Below, one piece after another: positions 5,646 through 8,602 of a DNA stretch of 8,602 nt; positions within the stretch are counted from its first letter, which is position 1; each line of letters begins with the position of its first letter. The notes below the pieces were generated by a model. That model was not told the DNA's origin. It made no database searches and saw only the letters and a list, made by a program, of their open reading frames with translations. Source of the stretch: Actinomycetes bacterium (GTDB lineage: Bacteria; Actinomycetota; Actinomycetes; Actinomycetales; Dermatophilaceae); contig JAEZWF010000048.1 of the NCBI GenBank assembly GCA_023420415.1, positions 1-8,602 of the forward strand, in the 5' to 3' direction. Both the position numbers and the translations under genes were made by a program.

Positions 5646-6874
5646 GCGTTCTCCTTGCTGGTTCCGCGGGCCTGCTCGAGGATGGCGGGCAGGGCGTCGA
5701 TGAATGAGTCGAGCTGTTCGGTGCTGAGGTTGAGCGGCGGGACCAGGCGGATCACGTTCGGCCGCGGCGCGTTGATCACGAACCCGGCCTGCAGCGCCGC
5801 GTCGTAGGCGGCCGGTGCGATCTCCTCGGTGAGCACGATGCCGCGCAGCAGGCCACGGCCGCGGACGTGGTCGATCAGCGGATGCTCGAGCGCGGCCACC
5901 CGCTGTTCGAGCCGCTCGCCGAGTGCGGTGGCGTGGTCGAGCAGGCCGTCGCGCTCGATCACCTGCAGCACGGCCAATCCGGCGATCGCGGCGACCGGGT
6001 TGCCGCCGAAGGTGGTGCCGTGCATGCCGGGTTGCAGCAGGTCGGCCGCCGTGCCGGTCGCGACGCAGGCACCGATCGGGAAGCCGTTGCCGAGCCCCTT
6101 GGCCAGGGTGACGACATCGGCGACCACCCCCTCGTGCTGGCTGGCCAGCCAACGCCCGGTGCGCCCGACCCCGGTCTGCACCTCGTCGAACCAGAGCAGC
6201 GCGCCGTGCTCGCGGGTGATCTCGCGGGCCGCGGTCAGATAGCCGTCCGGGGGCACGATGATGCCGTTCTCGCCCTGGATCGGTTCGATCACCACCGCGG
6301 CGACGGTGTCGTCGACCGCCTCGGCGAGCGCGTCGGTGTCACCGTAGGGCACCCAGGTGACCTCACCGGGCAGCGGTTCGAACGGCTCGCGATACTTCGC
6401 GTTGTGGGTGAGCGCCAGGGCGCCCATCGAGCGGCCGTGGAAGGCACCCTCCATCGCGATCAGCTTCGTCCGGCCGGTCCGCCGGGTGAGTTTGAACGCG
6501 GCCTCGTTGGCCTCGGTACCGGAGTTGGCGAAGAACACCTTCGCATCGCCCCCGGTGCCGCCGACCATCGCGACCAGCCGTTCGGCAAGCGCGATCTGCG
6601 CCGGGGTGGCGAAGAAGTTCGAGACGTGGCCGAGGGTGGCGAGCTGGGCGGTGATCGCCGCCAGCACCGCCGGGTGGGCGTGGCCCAGACCGTTGACCGC
6701 GATGCCGGCCAGCAGGTCGAGGTAGCGGTTGCCGTCGCTGTCCCAGACGTGCGCACCCTCACCACGGACGAAGACCCGCTTGGGTGGCCCGAAGGTGTTC
6801 ATCACCGCGTGCTGGTAGCGATCGACCAGCTCGCTGCCCGAACCGTGCGGCAACTGTTCGGCGAGCTCGCTCAT
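5642..6874 (-). CDS. argD: acetylornithine aminotransferase
   Basis: PLP-dependent class III aminotransferase that converts N-acetylglutamate-5-semialdehyde plus glutamate to N2-acetylornithine and 2-oxoglutarate. It has 410 residues, normal for ArgD. Seen in order: NSGTEANE (117-124) for PLP phosphate binding, FHGR (145-148), EPIQGENG (197-204), the cofactor-contacting Asp230 in FDEVQTG, and the Schiff-base lysine Lys259 in TLAKGLGNG. The start ATG at 6874 overlaps the argB stop (ATGA) with AAAGGA about 8 nt upstream. Related class III enzymes such as succinylornithine or GABA aminotransferases share these motifs, but the position between argB and argF settles the assignment. Confidence 0.97.
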   Translation of the reverse strand: MSELAEQLPHGSGSELVDRYQHAVMNTFGPPKRVFVRGEGAHVWDSDGNRYLDLLAGIAVNGLGHAHPAVLAAITAQLATLGHVSNFFATPAQIALAERLVAMVGGTGGDAKVFFANSGTEANEAAFKLTRRTGRTKLIAMEGAFHGRSMGALALTHNAKYREPFEPLPGEVTWVPYGDTDALAEAVDDTVAAVVIEPIQGENGIIVPPDGYLTAAREITREHGALLWFDEVQTGVGRTGRWLASQHEGVVADVVTLAKGLGNGFPIGACVATGTAADLLQPGMHGTTFGGNPVAAIAGLAVLQVIERDGLLDHATALGERLEQRVAALEHPLIDHVRGRGLLRGIVLTEEIAPAAYDAALQAGFVINAPRPNVIRLVPPLNLSTEQLDSFIDALPAILEQARGTSKENA

Positions 6875-7833
6875 GGCCGGTTTCCTTTCTGCGGTACGAA
6901 TTGCTGCGTGGCGGGGATGTCACCGATCGGGTCGGCGACCACCTGGGTGCCGACACCGGCGTTGGTGAAGATCTCCAGCAGCAGGGCGTGCGGTACGCGG
7001 CCGTCCAGCACGGTGGCCCGGCTCAGTCCCCCGTCGACGGCGGCCAGGCAGGCCTCCATCTTGGGCACCATCCCCGATTCCAGGCTGGGCAGCATGGCCC
7101 GCAGTTCGGAGGCGGTGATCCCGGTGATCACCTCGGGATCCTCGGGCCAGTTGCGGTAGAGCCCGGCGACGTCGGTGAGCACGACGAGCTTCTCGGCGCC
7201 GAGCGCGACGGCCAGCGCGGCCGCGGCGGTATCGGCGTTGACGTTGTGCACGGTGCCGTCCTCATCGGGTGCGACGGTGGCCACCACCGGGATCCGGCCG
7301 GCCTCCATCAGGTCGTGCACCGCCTCGGGCCGGACGTGGGCCACCTCGCCGACCAGACCGAGGTCGACGTCCTCCCCGTCGAGCAGCAATCCCTTGCGGG
7401 CGGCGGTGAACAGGCCCGCGTCCTCACCGGACAATCCGACCGCGAGCGGCCCATGGGTGTTGATCAACCCCACGAGCTCCCGATTGACCTGCCCCATCAG
7501 CACCATCCGGACGACATCCATCGCCTCCGGGGTGGTCACCCGCAGGCCGCCCCGGAACTCGGAGCTGATGTCCAGGCGTTTCAGCATCGCCGAGATCTGC
7601 GGGCCGCCACCGTGCACGACGACCGGCTGCACCCCGCTGCGGCGCAGATAGACGATGTCCTCGGCGAAGGCCCGCTTGAGGTCCTCATCGATCATCGCGT
7701 TGCCGCCGTATTTGATGACGATCGTGGTGCCGGCGTAGGAGTCCAGCCAGGGCAGGGCCTCGGTGAGGACGGCGGCCTTCTCGCTGGGGCCCAGATCGCC
7801 CCGTGTGGTGGGTTCGCTGCCGGGTTCGCTCAT
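6871..7833 (-). CDS. argB: acetylglutamate kinase, arginine-sensitive type
   Basis: Phosphorylates N-acetyl-L-glutamate with ATP, the second step of the acetylated ornithine pathway; amino acid kinase family. It has 320 residues, long enough to include the N-terminal helix (~17-32, SEKAAVLTEALPWLDSY) that distinguishes the arginine-inhibited hexameric enzymes from the shorter E. coli type. Motifs: KYGGNAM (41-47) and HGGGP (74-78) glycine loops, the C-terminal VPKMEA lysine (Lys258), and EIFTNAGVGT (287-296), which matches the arginine-site signature of feedback-sensitive kinases. Flux control by arginine is therefore expected here, in line with ArgJ recycling the acetyl group. The start ATG at 7833 overlaps the argJ stop (ATGA), with GGAG 8 nt upstream. 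Confidence 0.97.
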   Translation of the reverse strand: MSEPGSEPTTRGDLGPSEKAAVLTEALPWLDSYAGTTIVIKYGGNAMIDEDLKRAFAEDIVYLRRSGVQPVVVHGGGPQISAMLKRLDISSEFRGGLRVTTPEAMDVVRMVLMGQVNRELVGLINTHGPLAVGLSGEDAGLFTAARKGLLLDGEDVDLGLVGEVAHVRPEAVHDLMEAGRIPVVATVAPDEDGTVHNVNADTAAAALAVALGAEKLVVLTDVAGLYRNWPEDPEVITGITASELRAMLPSLESGMVPKMEACLAAVDGGLSRATVLDGRVPHALLLEIFTNAGVGTQVVADPIGDIPATQQFVPQKGNRP

Positions 7834-8602
7834 GTGGAGTACTCCGCGTTCTCCTTGACGTAGTCATAGGTGAGGTCGTTGGTCCAGACGGTGGCGGTCT
7901 CACCGCCGGCGTGCAGGTCCACGAGCACATGCACCGCGCGGGGTGCCAGATCGACCAGCCCGCGGTCCTCACCGATCCCTCCGGCGCGGCAGACCATCAC
8001 CCCGTTGAAGCTGACGTCGACCCGGTCGGGATCGAAGGCGGCATCGGTGGTGCCCAGGGCGGCCAATGCCCTGCCCCAGTTGGGATCGCGGCCGAAGATC
8101 GCGCACTTGAACAGGTTGCTGGCGGTGATCGAACGGGCCACCTCCAGCGCATCGGTCTCGGACCCCGCGCCGACCACCTCGACGGCGATGTCGTGGGCGG
8201 CACCCTCGGCATCGGTGAGCAGTTGCTGACCGAGATCGTGGCAGACGGCGGTCAGCGCCTCGGTGAACTCCGCAGCGTCGACGGTGATCCCGGAGGCGCC
8301 GGAGGAGAGCAGCAGCACGCTGTCGTTGGTGGACATGCAGCCATCGGAGTCGATCCGGTCGAAGGTGCGCCGGCAGGCCGCGGAAAGACTGCCCTGCAAG
8401 GCATCGGCGTCGATCACCGCATCGGTGGTGAGCACCACCAGCATGGTCGCCAGTCCGGGGGCGAGCATGCCGGCACCCTTGGCCATGCCACCGATGCTCC
8501 AGCCGGGGCCGCTGTGGCTGGCCTGCTTGGCGACGGTGTCGGTGGTCATGATGGCGGTCGCCGCGGCGGTCCCGCCGTCGGCGGGGGGCGCCGCGGCGGC
8601 CG
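7830..8602 (-). CDS. argJ: glutamate N-acetyltransferase / ornithine acetyltransferase, partial (N-terminus outside window)
   Basis: Transfers the acetyl group from N-acetylornithine to glutamate, making the arginine pathway cyclic; some family members also use acetyl-CoA. Only the last 256 residues of an expected ~380-400 are present. The frame is open through the right edge and the methionine at 8549 is internal, in the conserved segment ATAIMTTDT. The self-cleavage site is visible: in KGAGMLAPGLATML the bond before the Thr (codon 8447-8445) would be cut, making that Thr the N-terminal nucleophile of the beta chain. Other family segments are LTTDAVID, SDGCMSTNDS, GRDPNWGR and the C-terminal WTNDLTYDYVKENAEYST. 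GRDPNWGR and the YDYVKENAEY end are standard for ArgJ. It overlaps argB by ATGA. Whether the enzyme is mono- or bifunctional cannot be told from this part. Confidence 0.96.
   Translation of the reverse strand, partial: AAAAPPADGGTAAATAIMTTDTVAKQASHSGPGWSIGGMAKGAGMLAPGLATMLVVLTTDAVIDADALQGSLSAACRRTFDRIDSDGCMSTNDSVLLLSSGASGITVDAAEFTEALTAVCHDLGQQLLTDAEGAAHDIAVEVVGAGSETDALEVARSITASNLFKCAIFGRDPNWGRALAALGTTDAAFDPDRVDVSFNGVMVCRAGGIGEDRGLVDLAPRAVHVLVDLHAGGETATVWTNDLTYDYVKENAEYST

Noticed and set aside
5646..6152. N-terminal extension of argF into argD
   Set aside because: Arg-rich shadow sequence; ATG at 5645 has a strong ribosome site and the ATGA overlap.
5867..7159. 430-codon plus-strand open frame opposite argD and argB
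   Set aside because: Antisense shadow; the minus-strand products contain complete ArgD and ArgB catalytic motifs.
8547..8549. ATG at 8549 as the argJ start
   Set aside because: It lies within the conserved AIMTTDT segment only ~34 residues before the autocleavage Thr; the frame is open to the window edge, so the gene is cut by the window.

Overview
The window comes from a high-GC actinobacterium. The partial 16S rRNA at the left end has an actinobacterial 5' domain that I read as order Propionibacteriales, probably Propionibacteriaceae-like. The family call is from memory of such sequences, not from a search. All genes lie on the minus strand, so the biological reading direction is right to left: argJ - argB - argD - argF - argR - argH - tyrS - rrn (16S).

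Right and centre (8602 to 2592): most of an arginine biosynthesis operon. It begins inside argJ (N-terminal part outside the window) and continues through argB, argD, argF, argR and argH. The first five genes are joined by four consecutive ATGA stop/start overlaps. argH starts 10 nt after the argR stop. Together they cover acetylornithine deacetylation by transacetylation (ArgJ), acetylglutamate phosphorylation (ArgB), transamination (ArgD), carbamoylation to citrulline (ArgF), arginine-dependent repression (ArgR) and argininosuccinate cleavage (ArgH). argC is presumably just off the right edge. argG, which makes the ArgH substrate, is absent from the argR-argH interval where several actinobacteria carry it.

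Middle left (2563 to 1298): tyrS, tyrosyl-tRNA synthetase, starts at GTG 28 nt after argH and is probably cotranscribed with it.

Left (1297 to 1): the rRNA operon control region and the first ~560 nt of 16S. After two GC-rich hairpins behind tyrS come four tandem sigma-70-type promoters, each with a -35 of the form TTGAC(A/C/G), an exact 17-bp spacer and a TAA(T/G/A)(G/A)T-type -10. P2 and P3 share a near-identical 20-nt segment running from the -10 into the transcript. A CRP/GlxR-like dyad is centred about 64.5 bp upstream of the inferred P4 start. The P4 leader carries an element (TTGAGAACTCAA...) resembling the conserved actinobacterial rrn leader. A terminator-like hairpin with a U-run lies right against the 16S 5' end.

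The genes are ordinary housekeeping genes and I see no mobile element, CRISPR array or defence system. The less ordinary points are the architecture of the rrn control region, an 18-bp tandem repeat that extends the ArgH N-terminus, and a divergent carbamoyl-phosphate motif in ArgF.
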